Below are positions 15,824 through 26,300 of a stretch of DNA of 64,000 nucleotides, in pieces. Position numbers and translations under genes: made by a program. The stretch is from Arthrobacter glacialis (GTDB lineage Bacteria > Actinomycetota > Actinomycetes > Actinomycetales > Micrococcaceae): the NCBI RefSeq assembly GCF_002909445.1, contig NZ_PPXC01000010.1, positions 1-64,000 of the forward strand. Direction: 5' to 3'. Below the pieces are notes generated by a model, which worked only from the letters and a program-made list of their open reading frames with translations, had not been told where the DNA came from and did not search any database. The number at the start of each line of letters is the position of its first letter. The stretch's first letter is position 1.

Positions 15824-17164
15824 TTAGAGTATCCCCAGGTAGCGGTTGATCTCGTACGGGGTGACCTGCAGCCTGTATTCCTGCCATTCGTCGCGCTTGT
15901 TGCGCAGGAAGTTTTCAAACACCTGCTCGCCCAGGATCTCCGGCATGAGTTCGGAATCCTCCATCTGGCGTACGGCGTCGTGCAGGCTGGATGGCAATGG
16001 ATGGTGTCCCATTAGCCGGCGTTCGGCACTCGTGAGCAGGCTGACGTCTTCCACGGCGGCCGGCGGCAGCTCGTAGCCTTCCTCGATCCCCTTCAAGCCG
16101 GCACCCAGCAGCACCGCGTAAGCCAGGTAGGGGTTGGCTGCGGAGTCAATGCCCCGGTATTCCAAGCGCGCGGCCTGGCCCTTGCCCGGCTTGTACAGCG
16201 GAACCCGCATCAGGGCGGAGCGGTTGTTGTGGCCCCACGATACGTAGCTGGGGGCTTCTCCCCCACCCCAGAGTCGCTTGTAGGAGTTCACAAACTGATT
16301 GGTGACGGCCGTGAATTCGGGGGCGTGCTTGAGAATGCCCGCCATGAACTGCCGCGCCGTTTTGGACAGCTGGTACTCGGCACCTGGTTCGTGGAAGGCG
16401 TTGCTGTCGCCCTCAAACAGGGAAAAGTGTGTGTGCATGCCCGAACCCGGGTGGTCGGAGAACGGCTTGGGCATGAACGTGGCGTAGGTGCCCTGCTGGA
16501 TGGCCACCTCGCGGATGACTGTGCGGAAGGTCATGATGTTGTCGGCCGTCTGCAGGGCATCCGCGTAGCGCAGGTCAATCTCGTTTTGCCCGGGCCCGCC
16601 TTCGTGGTGGCTGAACTCCACGGAGATGCCCACATCCTCGAGCATGGTCACGGCCGTGCGGCGGAAGTCTTGGGCCACACCCCCTGGAACATGGTCAAAG
16701 TAGCCGGCCTGGTCCACGGGGACGGGGACGCCGTCGGGTCCCGGCCGGTCCGATTTGAGCAGGTAAAACTCAATCTCCGGGTGGGTGTAGCAGGTGAAGC
16801 CCATGTCCGCGGCTTTCGCCAGGGTGCGCTTGAGCACGTTGCGCGGGTCAGCTGCGGAGGGTTCGCCGTCGGGCGTCAGAACATCGCAAAACATGCGTGA
16901 GGTCTGCTCGGTGGCACCGCGCCAGGGCAGGATCTGGAAGGTGGACGGATCCGGCTGTGCCAGCATGTCCGATTCAAAGACACGGGCCAGGCCTTCAATG
17001 GCTGAGCCGTCAAAGCCCAGGCCCTCCTCGAAGGCGCCCTCCACTTCGGCCGGAGCCAGGGCCACCGATTTCAAGCTGCCCACCACGTCGGTGAACCACA
17101 GGCGCACAAACCGCACGTCGCGCTCTTCGATGGTGCGCAACACAAATTCCTGCTGACGGTCCAC
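15824..17164 (-). CDS. glnA2: glutamine synthetase type I, GlnA2
   Basis: 446 residues from GTG at 17164, exactly the length of M. tuberculosis GlnA2. The N-terminus DRQQEFVLRTIEERDVRFVR aligns from that codon, and GGAAGAGG lies upstream; the open frame to 17263 is cysteine-rich and unlikely. GSI signatures are present (DGSAIEGLARVFESDM, HPEIEFYLL, KPFSDHPGSGMHTHFS, NSYKRLWGGGEAPSYVSWG). The region matching the GlnA1 adenylylation site reads EGYELPPAA, so a tyrosine is present but the context differs. GlnA2 enzymes supplement GlnA1. It is followed by glnE in the same operon. Confidence 0.96.
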   Translation of the reverse strand: MDRQQEFVLRTIEERDVRFVRLWFTDVVGSLKSVALAPAEVEGAFEEGLGFDGSAIEGLARVFESDMLAQPDPSTFQILPWRGATEQTSRMFCDVLTPDGEPSAADPRNVLKRTLAKAADMGFTCYTHPEIEFYLLKSDRPGPDGVPVPVDQAGYFDHVPGGVAQDFRRTAVTMLEDVGISVEFSHHEGGPGQNEIDLRYADALQTADNIMTFRTVIREVAIQQGTYATFMPKPFSDHPGSGMHTHFSLFEGDSNAFHEPGAEYQLSKTARQFMAGILKHAPEFTAVTNQFVNSYKRLWGGGEAPSYVSWGHNNRSALMRVPLYKPGKGQAARLEYRGIDSAANPYLAYAVLLGAGLKGIEEGYELPPAAVEDVSLLTSAERRLMGHHPLPSSLHDAVRQMEDSELMPEILGEQVFENFLRNKRDEWQEYRLQVTPYEINRYLGIL

Positions 17165-17315
17165 GTATGTGCCTCTTCCCTCTTGAACTCTCGCACAGCA
17201 GCACACCGGAGAGCCGGCCCGCAGCGAACGGGTTAGCGGGCACGTATGTTGCCCGCAGTGCATACTCTACTAAGGACTGCGCCCCCGTTTGCTCAATTCG
17301 AGCCCCGACTCGTAA

Positions 17316-17321
17316 TAAGCT
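17316..17321 (+). promoter_or_regulatory. candidate -10 box, leaderless promoter of panB
   Basis: TAAGCT lies seven bases before the panB ATG at 17329, and no ribosome-binding site intervenes. Confidence 0.5.
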
Positions 17322-17328
17322 GGGTGCC

Positions 17329-18234
17329 ATGGCTCCCACAAGTACCCCTGATTCGTCCGCGTCCGCCGAGCTGGCAGCTCCTTATGGCTCCGGCGCCAAG
17401 GACGCAAGCGCGTCTCCGGCCGCAGGAATCCCTGCGACAACAGCCAAAGTGCGCACCCACCACCTGCAGGCGGCCAAGCTGGCAGGACAGAAGTTTGCCA
17501 TGTTGACTGCCTATGACCAGTACACGGCCCAAATTTTTGATGAGGCAGGCATCGAGGTGCTGCTCGTGGGGGATTCAGCCTCCAACAACGTCTTGGGCAA
17601 CGAGACTTCACTGCCCATCACCTTGGATGAAATGATCATCTTCTCCCGCGCAGTCACAGCCGGATCCAAACGCGCCTTGGTGGTGGCGGATCTGCCCTTT
17701 GGCAGCTACGAACAGTCTCCCGAACAGGCCATCGCCTCCTCGGTGCGTCTGATGAAGGAGGGCTTGGTGCATGCCGTCAAGATGGAGGGCGGGGCCTACT
17801 ACGCCCCCACCGTGCGGGCCCTGACCCAGGCGGGCATCCCCGTCATGGCTCACATCGGCTTCACCCCGCAGAGCGAGCACATGCTGGGCGGTTACCGGGT
17901 ACAGGGCCGGGGAGACGCCGCGGCGGGCATGATTGACGACGCCGTTGCCCTCACCGATGCTGGCGTTTTCGCCGTGCTGATGGAAATGGTTCCGGCCACC
18001 ACTGCTGTTGCCGTGGAAGCCGCAATTGCGGTCCCCACCATCGGGATTGGCGCCGGCAACAGCACCACAGGCCAAGTTTTGGTGTGGCAGGACATGGCGG
18101 GCTTGCGCACGGGCAAGATGGCCAAGTTCGTGAAGCAGTACGCCCACATGCGCACTGTTCTCTCCGACGCCGCCAAGGAGTATGCGCAGGAAGTCCGGAC
18201 CGGCGTGTTCCCCGGCCCGGAACACACCTTCTAA
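17329..18234 (+). CDS. panB: 3-methyl-2-oxobutanoate hydroxymethyltransferase
   Basis: 301 residues from the ATG at 17329; the open frame continues upstream to 17167, into the glnA2 promoter region, without a good start. PanB transfers a one-carbon unit from methylene-THF to ketoisovalerate, the first step of pantothenate synthesis. Family motifs are FAMLTAYDQYTAQIFDEAGI, LLVGDSASNNVLG (Mg-binding aspartate), VADLPFGSYE, VKMEGGAYYAP (catalytic-region Lys and Glu), MAHIGFTPQSEHMLGGYRVQ and IGIGAGNSTTGQVLVWQDM. About 35 residues at the N-terminus are an unstructured Ser/Ala/Pro extension. The neighbouring glnA2/glnE also lie near panB in mycobacteria. Confidence 0.96.
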   Translation: MAPTSTPDSSASAELAAPYGSGAKDASASPAAGIPATTAKVRTHHLQAAKLAGQKFAMLTAYDQYTAQIFDEAGIEVLLVGDSASNNVLGNETSLPITLDEMIIFSRAVTAGSKRALVVADLPFGSYEQSPEQAIASSVRLMKEGLVHAVKMEGGAYYAPTVRALTQAGIPVMAHIGFTPQSEHMLGGYRVQGRGDAAAGMIDDAVALTDAGVFAVLMEMVPATTAVAVEAAIAVPTIGIGAGNSTTGQVLVWQDMAGLRTGKMAKFVKQYAHMRTVLSDAAKEYAQEVRTGVFPGPEHTF

Positions 18235-18254
18235 TCCCCACGTCCTCCCTACCC

Positions 18255-18298
18255 TCGCTTCGCTCAGCCCGGGAACCCTCGGACGCGTGGGCCCACCA
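18255..18298. repeat. diverged copy of the GC-rich intergenic element
   Basis: Read in reverse, this segment aligns with the 52-bp element at 3247-3356, sharing the block CGCGTGGGCCCA and the flanking ACCCTCGG. It lies between the convergent panB and SPOR-like genes. Confidence 0.6.
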
Positions 18299-18313
18299 GA
18301 GTTTGTGGTGAAG

Positions 18314-18493
18314 CTACTCGGCGTCGTCCTCGTCCTGGTCCAGGGCATCGGCTGCTTCGTTGCGTTCGCGCACCTTGGCCAATGCCCCCTCTGCCTCTTC
18401 GCGACTCTCGTAGGGGCCAATGAGTGAACGCCAGCCGGATTGGGCGTCCTTCTCCACTTGGTGGGTCTCCACGTTGTACCAGTACTGCGCCAT
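18314..18493 (-). CDS. small SPOR-like domain protein
   Basis: 59 residues from the ATG at 18493. It starts AQYWYNVETHQVEKDAQSGW, continues LIGPYESREEAEGALAKVRE and ends in an acidic tail. The GPYESREEAEGALAKV segment is the common SPOR repeat pattern (a strand followed by a helix, 'GPY-xx-REEA'). Nearly the whole protein would be a single small fold. Similar short proteins occur next to map in Arthrobacter relatives. Binding to denuded peptidoglycan is the usual role of SPOR domains, but no signal peptide or membrane helix is seen here, so that role is doubtful. The longer reading frame to 18871 runs antisense through map and is rejected. Confidence 0.75.
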   Translation of the reverse strand: MAQYWYNVETHQVEKDAQSGWRSLIGPYESREEAEGALAKVRERNEAADALDQDEDDAE

Positions 18494-18602
18494 GGCGTAA
18501 TCCTCAATGTTGGTGCGCCGCTGGGTTCGGCACCTAGCGCTCATCTTAGGCTGAATCCGGCCCCGGAAGCACCCGCCAACACAGGCAGTGCACAAACACT
18601 TA

Positions 18603-18608
18603 TAGAAT
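18603..18608 (+). promoter_or_regulatory. candidate -10 box, leaderless promoter of map
   Basis: TAGAAT is followed by six bases and the map ATG at 18615. No Shine-Dalgarno sequence is present. Confidence 0.6.
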
Positions 18609-18614
18609 GGTTTT

Positions 18615-19493
18615 ATGTCTTCCACAGCACTTACGGCTCCCCTGGGCAAGCTAGTCCCGGGCACCATCAGCCCGCAGCTCCCCGTCCCCCACACCATCCC
18701 GCGGCCCGAATACGTGGGCAAGGCTGGCCCTGCCCCGTTTAAGGGTTCGGAGGTCAAGGACGCTGAAACGCTGGACAAGATCCGCATCTCCGCCAAAATT
18801 GCGGCCCAGGCCATTGTGGAGGTGGGCAAACACATTGTCCCCGGAGTCACCACTGACGCCCTTGACCGCATAGGTCATGAGTTCCTGCTCGATAACAAGG
18901 CGTACCCCTCCACGCTGGGCTACCGGGGCTTCCCCAAATCCCTTTGCTCCTCCATCAATGAAGTCATTTGCCACGGCATCCCCGACACCACGGTTGTTGA
19001 AGATGGCGACATCATCAACATTGACATCACGGCCTTCAAGAACGGTGTCCACGGCGACACCAACTGGACCTTCACAGTGGGCGACGTCGATGAAGAGTCA
19101 CGCCTGCTGGTGGAGCGGACCCAAGAGTCTCTCAATAGGGCCATCAAAGCGGTAGCTCCGGGCCGTGAAATCAATATTATTGGCCGGGCCATCGAGTCCT
19201 ACGCCAAGCGTTTTGGCTACGGCGTAGTGCGCGACTTTACCGGCCACGGCGTGGGTGAAGCTTTCCACACCGGCTTGATTATTCCGCACTATGACGCAGC
19301 TCCGGCCTACAACACTGTGCTTGAAGAGGGAATGGTGTTTACTATCGAACCCATGCTTACTCTTGGCACCGTTGACTGGGACATGTGGGCTGACGACTGG
19401 ACAGTTGTCACCCGTGACCGGAAGCGTACAGCCCAGTTTGAGCACACCATGGTGGTTACTGCCACCGGTGCCGAAGTTCTCACCCTGCCCTAA
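18615..19493 (+). CDS. map: methionine aminopeptidase, type I
   Basis: 292 residues. It removes the initiator methionine from new proteins. The five metal ligands can be placed in [20 protein letters not shown] (two aspartates), [11 protein letters not shown] (histidine), FTIEPML (glutamate) and QFEHTMVV (glutamate). The N-terminal extension of about 40 residues includes [16 protein letters not shown], typical of the longer actinobacterial MapB type, which often carries an SH3-binding-like proline stretch. A TAGAAT box six bases before the ATG suggests leaderless transcription. Confidence 0.97.
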   Translation: MSSTALTAPLGKLVPGTISPQLPVPHTIPRPEYVGKAGPAPFKGSEVKDAETLDKIRISAKIAAQAIVEVGKHIVPGVTTDALDRIGHEFLLDNKAYPSTLGYRGFPKSLCSSINEVICHGIPDTTVVEDGDIINIDITAFKNGVHGDTNWTFTVGDVDEESRLLVERTQESLNRAIKAVAPGREINIIGRAIESYAKRFGYGVVRDFTGHGVGEAFHTGLIIPHYDAAPAYNTVLEEGMVFTIEPMLTLGTVDWDMWADDWTVVTRDRKRTAQFEHTMVVTATGAEVLTLP

Positions 19494-19585
19494 GGCTGCA
19501 CCCGTACGGCCGGCTGCTGTACTGCCTTGGCGTAACCCGCCAGCCTGAACCAGCCTTGTCACTTTCTATTTTGTTTGGAGCATGC

Positions 19586-20380
19586 ATGTCTAAGAAGCAC
19601 TCACCCAGCACCACAGTTATTGGCGTCGACATTGGCGGCACGGGCATCAAGGGCGGAATTGTTGACCTGCACAGCGGCGAAGTGGTGGGTAGCAGGTACA
19701 GGATCCCCACACCCAGCCCTTCCACACCGCAGGAAGTGGCCAAAGTGGTCAAGGCTATCGTTGACGAGCTGATGACCCGCCCCCACGCCCCCAGCGAAGA
19801 CGCCCCTGTGGGCATCACGTTCCCGGCCATCATTTCCCACGGTGTGGCCCGCTCTGCAGCCAATGTGGACAAGTCCTGGATCGATGCCGACGTGGATGCC
19901 ATCTTCACCGAGGAACTGGGCCGCGACGTTCAGGTCATGAATGACGCCGACGCGGCAGGACTGGCCGAGGCCCGCTATGGCGCCGGCAAGGATGTCAAGG
20001 GCACCGTCCTGGTCATCACCTTGGGCACGGGCATTGGTTCGGCGTTCATTTACAACGGCAAGTTGATCCCCAATGTTGAGCTGGGCCATCTGGAATTGGA
20101 CAGCTTTGTCGCCGAAACCAAGGCGTCAGCCAGTGCCCGTGAACGCGACGAGCTGAGCTGGGATGAGTACTCCGTTCGCCTCCAGCGCTACTTCTCCCAC
20201 GTGGAATTCTTGTTCTCCCCCGAGCTGTTCATCATTGGCGGCGGCATCTCCAAGCGCAGCGAAGACTACCTGCCGCAGTTGAATCTGGCCACGAAGATCA
20301 TTCCTGCCGAGCTGGCAAACAATGCAGGCATTGTGGGCGGCGCGCTGCAGGCAGCCGTGCATTTCAAGCTGACCAAATAA
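19586..20380 (+). CDS. ppgK: polyphosphate glucokinase
   Basis: 264 residues from the ATG at 19586, which has TTGGAG upstream; a start at 19556 adds an unlikely leader. It phosphorylates glucose with polyphosphate (and often ATP), an enzyme typical of actinobacteria. The phosphate-binding loop is VIGVDIGGTGIKGGIVD, the catalytic aspartate region is NDADAAGLAEARYG, and the third phosphate motif is LVITLGTGIGSAF. The sequence lacks the CxCGxxGC zinc motif of ROK kinases, which separates it from the second glucokinase in this window (61529-62584). It follows map on the same strand at 92 bases. Confidence 0.93.
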   Translation: MSKKHSPSTTVIGVDIGGTGIKGGIVDLHSGEVVGSRYRIPTPSPSTPQEVAKVVKAIVDELMTRPHAPSEDAPVGITFPAIISHGVARSAANVDKSWIDADVDAIFTEELGRDVQVMNDADAAGLAEARYGAGKDVKGTVLVITLGTGIGSAFIYNGKLIPNVELGHLELDSFVAETKASASARERDELSWDEYSVRLQRYFSHVEFLFSPELFIIGGGISKRSEDYLPQLNLATKIIPAELANNAGIVGGALQAAVHFKLTK

Positions 20381-20410
20381 GTCAGCCGCGGCAGCCTGCA
20401 CCACCGGCCA

Positions 20411-20486
20411 ACCAACTGACCCGCAGAAATCGCCGAAAATTGACGGTTTTCACGCGATTTTCGGCGATTTCTGCGGGTCAGTTGGT
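20411..20486. repeat. 76-bp hairpin at the ppgK/nrdR junction
   Basis: Arms 20411-20440 and 20457-20486 (30 bp, ACCAACTGACCCGCAGAAAT...) are exact reverse complements around a 16-base loop, 30 bases after the ppgK stop. The remaining 164 bases to nrdR contain no credible gene. Confidence 0.92.
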
Positions 20487-20650
20487 GTGCAGCTTTGGCT
20501 CTGCCTCGCGCAAGGAGCCAGTGTTGCGCAGCTTTGACACTGGCGCCATGCCCGGTATCAGCAGTGCGCATGGCCAAAGCCGCCCCGGCTTATGCGCCAC
20601 ACCAACTCCCAGGCTGGCGCATGAGCTGCCCAACTCACCCTATTTACGTG

Positions 20651-21160
20651 TTAGTTGTTTAAGGTGGTGGTGCTGGAGGTCTGGGCCAACGGTCCCGAGC
20701 CTTGGGCCCCTGCCTTAGATTCGCAGCGCAGCGTTGCAATCGCGCTTTCAAAGTCCTCGAGGGACTCAAAGGCCTGATAGACGCTGGCAAACCGCAAATA
20801 CGCCACCAGGTCCAGACGTTGCAGGGGTGCCAAAATGGCAAGACCCACGTCATTGGCGTCAATTTCTGCCGCGCCGCTGGCCCTGATGGACTCTTCAACT
20901 TCCTGGGCGAGCTTGGCAAGGTCGTCATCGGTGACAGGCCGGCCCTGGCATGCCTTGCGCACGCCGCTGATGATCTTGCTGCGGCTGAAGGGCTCGGCCA
21001 CCCCTGATCGTTTCGTCACGGACAGGCTGGCCGTTTCCATGGTGCTGAACCGGCGGCCGCATTCGGTGCATTGGCGGCGGCGCCGGATGGAGGAACCGTC
21101 GTCGGACAGGCGGGAATCAACCACGCGTGAGTCGGGATTACGGCAAAACGGGCAGTACAT
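20651..21160 (-). CDS. nrdR: transcriptional repressor NrdR
   Basis: 169 residues. NrdR controls ribonucleotide reductase genes by sensing ATP/dATP. The N-terminal zinc ribbon has C3, C6, C31 and C34 (MYCPFC ... QCTECG). An ATP-cone domain follows (about 46-136; [19 protein letters not shown]). A tail of about 25 residues follows the cone. The start ATG has AAGGG eight bases upstream. No ribonucleotide reductase gene is in the window, and I found no clear NrdR box near this gene. Confidence 0.97.
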   Translation of the reverse strand: MYCPFCRNPDSRVVDSRLSDDGSSIRRRRQCTECGRRFSTMETASLSVTKRSGVAEPFSRSKIISGVRKACQGRPVTDDDLAKLAQEVEESIRASGAAEIDANDVGLAILAPLQRLDLVAYLRFASVYQAFESLEDFESAIATLRCESKAGAQGSGPLAQTSSTTTLNN

Positions 21161-21270
21161 GCATATCCCTTCAGGTCCTAATTAGTCCCAGTGTAGAACC
21201 AACGGCGGTGAAACTACAATCGTGTAACTACCACACCCGACTCGACCTGTCTAGAGATTCCGGCCAGGGA

Positions 21271-22635
21271 TTAAGAGAAACGCACGGCCACTGCATCACC
21301 GTGGGCCGGCAGACCTTCCGCCTTGGACAAAGTGATGACGTGTTCGGCCACCTGGGCCAGGGCATCCTTGTTGTAGTTGATCACCTGAACGGCACGCAGG
21401 AACGTGGTGACATTCAAGCCCGAGGAGAAGGCTGCAGTTCCGCTGGTTGGCAGCACGTGGTTGGACCCTGCGCAGTAGTCGCCAAGGCTCACGGGGCTGT
21501 AGTCCCCCACAAAAATGGCTCCGGCGTTGGTGATCCGGGCAGCCACGGCGGCAGCGTTCTCGGTAACCACTTCCAGGTGCTCGGCGGCGTAGGCATTGCA
21601 CACGGCCACGCCCTGCGCCAGATCGTCAACAAGAACTATGCCTGACTGAACGCCCGCAAGGGCTGTTTCCACCCGTTCCCGGTGAGCCGTGAGGGCTACC
21701 TGGCGGCCCAATTCAACCTCGACGGCGTTGGCCAGGGCGGTGGATGTGGTGATCAGGACGGAGGCGGCGTTGGGATCGTGCTCGGCCTGGCTGATCAGAT
21801 CGGCTGCCACGAAGACAGGGTTGGCAGTGTGATCGGCCAAGACGGCTATTTCGGTGGCGCCGGCTTCGGAGTCAATTCCCACCACGCCCTTGACCAGGCG
21901 CTTGGCCGTGGCAACGAAAATATTTCCGGGACCTGTAACCACGTCCACCGGCTCCAGGGCTTCTCCCCCGCCGCTGGCCGTGGTGCCGGCCGCAATGCCA
22001 TAGGCAAAGGCCGCAATGGCTTGTGCACCGCCCATGGCGTACACCTCGTCAATGCCCAGCAGGGCGGCTGCGGCCAGGACGGTGAGATCCGGCAGTCCGC
22101 CGAATTCCTTTTGTGGCGGCGATGCCAGGGCCACCGATCCCACACCCGCTGCGAGGGCGGGAACCACATTCATGATCACCGAGGACGGGTAGGCAGCCAA
22201 GCCGCCGGGTACATAGAGACCCACACGGCGGACGGGAATCCAGTGGGAGGAAACCACGGCTCCGTTCGCCACGGGGAAATCAACGTCTGCAGGCTTTTGC
22301 GCCTGGGCAAAGGCCTTCGCCCGGGCAATGGACTCTTCCAAGGCTGCCCGAACCGCCGGGTCCAATGATTCAAGCGCCTGCGCAAGCGCAGCGGCAGGGA
22401 CGCGCGGGTGTTCCTGGGTGACGCCGTCGAACTTCTGCGCCAACTCCGCCAGGGCTGCATGGCCGCGCTGGCGGACATCGGCGATGATGCCGGCAACGGC
22501 GTTCTCAGCCGTGGTGACAGTTGACTGGGCCGTGCGGGGAACGGCCTTTTTGAGTTCCGCCAGGGTCAGGGTGCGGCCGCGCAGGTCTGTACGGTTCAAC
22601 GTCAGGGGGGCCACTGAAGATTCAAGATTGCTCAC
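21271..22635 (-). CDS. hisD: histidinol dehydrogenase
   Basis: 454 residues from GTG at 22635; a GTG at 22665 would add ten residues. It carries out the last two steps of histidine synthesis, oxidising histidinol to histidine with NAD and zinc. Visible family motifs are [42 protein letters not shown] (zinc-binding glutamine and histidine), AAEHLEVV and [22 protein letters not shown] eight bases before GTG 22635 suggests a near-leaderless start there. No T-box or his leader peptide is seen. The rest of the his operon would be expected downstream but nrdR follows instead. Confidence 0.96.
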   Translation of the reverse strand: MSNLESSVAPLTLNRTDLRGRTLTLAELKKAVPRTAQSTVTTAENAVAGIIADVRQRGHAALAELAQKFDGVTQEHPRVPAAALAQALESLDPAVRAALEESIARAKAFAQAQKPADVDFPVANGAVVSSHWIPVRRVGLYVPGGLAAYPSSVIMNVVPALAAGVGSVALASPPQKEFGGLPDLTVLAAAALLGIDEVYAMGGAQAIAAFAYGIAAGTTASGGGEALEPVDVVTGPGNIFVATAKRLVKGVVGIDSEAGATEIAVLADHTANPVFVAADLISQAEHDPNAASVLITTSTALANAVEVELGRQVALTAHRERVETALAGVQSGIVLVDDLAQGVAVCNAYAAEHLEVVTENAAAVAARITNAGAIFVGDYSPVSLGDYCAGSNHVLPTSGTAAFSSGLNVTTFLRAVQVINYNKDALAQVAEHVITLSKAEGLPAHGDAVAVRFS

Positions 22636-22641
22636 AACAGC

Positions 22642-22649
22642 CCAGTTTA
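22642..22649 (-). promoter_or_regulatory. candidate -10 box of hisD
   Basis: On the minus strand TAAACT (22644-22649) lies eight bases before the GTG at 22635. This supports the shorter start and a very short mRNA leader. Confidence 0.4.
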
Positions 22650-22680
22650 CCCGTAGCTGATGCACGCACCCCGCATCATT

Positions 22681-23358
22681 TCACGATGTGGGAACTGGCT
22701 GGTTTTGATGCGTATGGCTGGGCAGCGTTTGCTCGGTCGCACCCTGTGCGGGTGTGGGAGTGGCCGGGTAAGTCGCGTAGCTAAACAGTTGCGCGATGAA
22801 CGCCGTGATGACGCTGGCCAACGGCCACAGGATGAGCACTGTTGGGGACCTGAGCGAAAACACCATGCTGGGGTGCGGCAAATTGTTGGCCGGGGTGTGA
22901 AACAAGTCCCCCGCGAAGACACCCATCCGCCAGGCAATCACCGAGCCCACAAAGCCGCCCACCACCATCCCCGCAAAGGCAGCCACGGGCAAGGGGCCGT
23001 GGGCCGATGCCCGGCGCTGACGCAGCAGCCACACGGCACTGAGAATGCCACCGGCCACCATCAGCACGGCCAGGACCGCGTCCCTGGGGAACCACGCCGT
23101 GTAGTCCTCCCCGTCACCGTAGAAGGCTCCTCCCGGCGCCAGCAGCCACCAAGCGACACCGAGCACGGCGCCCAGCACGGCCGAGAAGCCCAGCCCGTGG
23201 CGCCAGTGCGTCCTGGAATCTGTCGCTTGCGGGGCGTGGCTCCATGCGCTTTTGCGACGTGCCGGGTAGCCCCTGCGCAACTCACTGCGGGAGAGCTCAG
23301 CCGGAACTGGCGGTGGCGTGGGGAGGGCTGGCGGGACCTGCGGAAGAATCTCACTCAT
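22681..23358 (-). CDS. hypothetical membrane protein between dnaE and hisD
   Basis: 225 residues. A proline-rich and basic cytoplasmic N-terminus (about 1-52) leads into four hydrophobic helices (about 54-72, 90-110, 121-142 and 168-190). The C-terminal tail is Thr/Pro/Gln-rich. I recognise no catalytic motif. It lies between dnaE (30 bases upstream) and hisD (45 bases downstream), all on the minus strand, so it may be the last gene of a dnaE transcript. The role is unknown. Confidence 0.7.
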   Translation of the reverse strand: MSEILPQVPPALPTPPPVPAELSRSELRRGYPARRKSAWSHAPQATDSRTHWRHGLGFSAVLGAVLGVAWWLLAPGGAFYGDGEDYTAWFPRDAVLAVLMVAGGILSAVWLLRQRRASAHGPLPVAAFAGMVVGGFVGSVIAWRMGVFAGDLFHTPANNLPHPSMVFSLRSPTVLILWPLASVITAFIAQLFSYATYPATPTPAQGATEQTLPSHTHQNQPVPTS

Positions 23359-23388
23359 TGATTAACCGTAACCGTAGTTGGCTGCTCA

Positions 23389-26300
23389 TCAGCCTTCCAG
23401 ACAGGTGGGTCCCAGGAGGACCTTCAGGTCACCAAAGAGGGATGGCGTCGGATTGACCCTGTGGTGCAGTGGCAGCTTCATGACCTTCACCGACCGGCTG
23501 CCGGACAGGTGCATTTTGACTTCGGTGTTTCCGCGGTGATCACCCAGGATTGATTTCAGGGCCAGCAGCACCTGCTCATTGGCCTTGTGCTCGGGCATGG
23601 AAATCACCAGCGGGCCGGCCAGACCCTCGCTGAGATCCGGCACCGTCAATTCCATGGCGTTCAAGGTGATGGCGCCGTCGTCGCGCTTTTGCAACCTGCC
23701 CTTGACAACAACAATGAGGTCTTCAGCCAGGATGGTGGCGATGGGCCCGTACACCTGGCCAAAGAACATGACTTCAACGGAGCCGCCCAGGTCCTCAATT
23801 TCACAGCGGGCATAGGGGTTTCCGCTGCTCTTGGCTATCCGCCGCTGCAGGTTGGTGATCATTCCCGAAATGGTGATGATGTGGCCATCTTGGGGGCCGT
23901 CGTCGGAAAGCAGCTGCGTGATGGAAATGTCCGCGTTTTGGCTCAGCACCCCCTCCAGACCACGTAACGGGTGGTCGGAGACGTACAAGCCAAGCATGTC
24001 GCGCTCAAACGCCAGCTTGTCCTTCTTCTCCCATTCGGGAAGGTCGGGGATCTCGGTAATGAGGGCCGATTCTGGTTCGACATCACCGCCCATTCCGGCG
24101 AAGAGGTCAAACTGTCCCACGGCCTCGTTGCGTTTGATGGTGATGACCGAATCCACGGCTTCTTCGTGGATCATGGCCAGGGCGCGCCGGGGATGGCCCA
24201 GGGAATCAAAGGCGCCGGCCTTGATCAAGGACTCGATGGTGCGCTTGTTGCAGACCACGGCCGGGACTTTCATGAGGAAGTCGGAGAAGTTCTCAAAGTT
24301 CCCGCGCTCCAGCCGGGATTCCACCAGGCCGTTGACAACGTTGGCACCTACGTTGCGGATGGCACCCATGCCGAAGCGGATGTCAGTGCCAATGGGCGTG
24401 AAGTTCAGCGCCGATTCATTGACATCCGGGGCCAGCACTGTAATGCCCATGTGGCGGCACTCATTCAGGTACAGGGCCAGCTTGTCCTTGTCATCACCAA
24501 CGCTGGTGAGCAGGGCGGCCATGTATTCGGCCGGGTAGTGCGCCTTGAGATAGGCCGTCCAGTAGCTGATGACGCCGTAGGCGGCCGAGTGGGCCTTGTT
24601 GAAGGCGTAGTCGGAGAAGGGCAGCAGGATGGCCCAGAGGGTCTTGACGGCCTCGTCGGTGTAGCCATTGTCGATCATGCCCTGGTGGAAGCCCGCGTAT
24701 TGCTTGTCCAGCTCGGATTTCTTCTTCTTGCCCATGGCACGGCGCAAGATGTCTGCCCGGCCCAGGGAGTAGCCGGCCAGTTTCTGCGCGATGGACATGA
24801 CCTGCTCTTGGTACACGATCAGCCCGTAGGTGCCGCCAAGAATGTCCGCCAGGGGCTCTTCCAGCGTGGGGTGGATGGGGGTGATAGGCTGGAGCCCGTT
24901 TTTGCGCAGGGCATAGTTGGTGTGCGAATCGGCACCCATGGGGCCGGGCCGGTACAGAGCCAAGACGGCGGAGATATCTTCAAAGTTGTCGGGGCGCATG
25001 AGCTTGAGCAGCGACCGCATGGGTCCGCCGTCGAGCTGGAAAACACCCAGGGTGTCACCGCGCGCCATGAGTTCATAGGAGGCGACATCGTCGTACTCCA
25101 AACCTTCAAGGTCTAGCTCAAAGCCCTGGTTGGCCTTGATGTTCTCCAGGGCGTCGGTGATGATGGTGAGGTTTCGCAACCCCAAGAAGTCCATCTTGAT
25201 CAGGCCAAGGCCCTCACTGGTGGGGTAATCGAACTGAGTGATGACCTGGCCGTCTTGGATGCGGCGCATGATGGGGATGACATCGATGATGGGATCCGAG
25301 CTCATGATCACGCCGGCCGCGTGCACGCCCCACTGGCGTTTGAGACCTTCCAGGCCCTTGGAGAGTTCAAAGACCTTGGCCGCTTCGGGATCAGTGTTGA
25401 TCAGGTTGCGGAAGTCCGCCGCCTCGCCGTAGCGCTTGGCCTCGGGATTCTCAATGTCACTGAGCAAAATGTCCTTGGCCATGACGGCCGGCGGCAGCGC
25501 CTTGGTCAGCATTTCACCCATGCTGAAGGGGTGCCCCAGCACGCGCGAGGAGTCCTTCAATGCCTGCTTGGTTTTGATGCTGCCGTAGGTGACAATCATG
25601 GCAACACGTTCGTCACCGTACTTTTCCGTCACATACTTGATGACCTCATGGCGGCGCCGATCATCGAAGTCCACGTCAAAGTCGGGCATGGACACACGTT
25701 CCGGGTTGAGGAAACGCTCAAAGATCAGCCCGTGGCGCAACGGGTCAAGGTCGGTGATGCGCATGGCGTACGCCACCATGGAACCGGCACCGGAACCACG
25801 CCCGGGACCTACGCGGATGCCGTGGTCCTTGGACCAGTTAATGAAGTCGGCCACCACCAGGAAGTAGCCGGGGAAGCCCATCTTGATGATGACATCAAGT
25901 TCATAGTCCGCCTGCTTGCGTACGGCGTCAGGGATTCCGCCCGGGTACCTGTAGCGCAGGCCCGTGTCCACCTCCTTGACCAGCCAGGATGTTTCGTCCT
26001 CGCCCGGCGGGCAGGGGAACTTGGGCATGTAGTTGGCATTGGTGTTGAAGGAAACGTCGCAGCGCTCGGCGATCAGCAGCGTGTTGTCACAGGCCTCAGG
26101 CAGCTCCGAGAACAGTTGGCGCATTTCCGCCGGCGACTTGAGGTAGTAGCCGCTGCCACTAAAGGCAAAACGCTTGCCGCCCTCGTCATAGGTGGGTTCG
26201 GTCAGGGTCGACGCCGACTGCAGGGCCAGCAGGGCCTCATGCGCCTTGGCGTCATGCTCGTGGGTGTAGTGGAGGTCGTTGGTGGCCACCAGCGGGATCT

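Noticed and set aside
18314-18871. Long version (185 codons) of the SPOR-like gene
   Set aside because: The upstream part is antisense to map; the ATG at 18493 starts the recognisable domain.
20440-20718. Plus-strand frame between ppgK and nrdR
   Set aside because: It starts inside the hairpin loop and runs antisense into nrdR; composition is not gene-like.
21161-21270. NrdR box or T-box between hisD and nrdR
   Set aside because: No matching motif; the region is short and without a clear fold.
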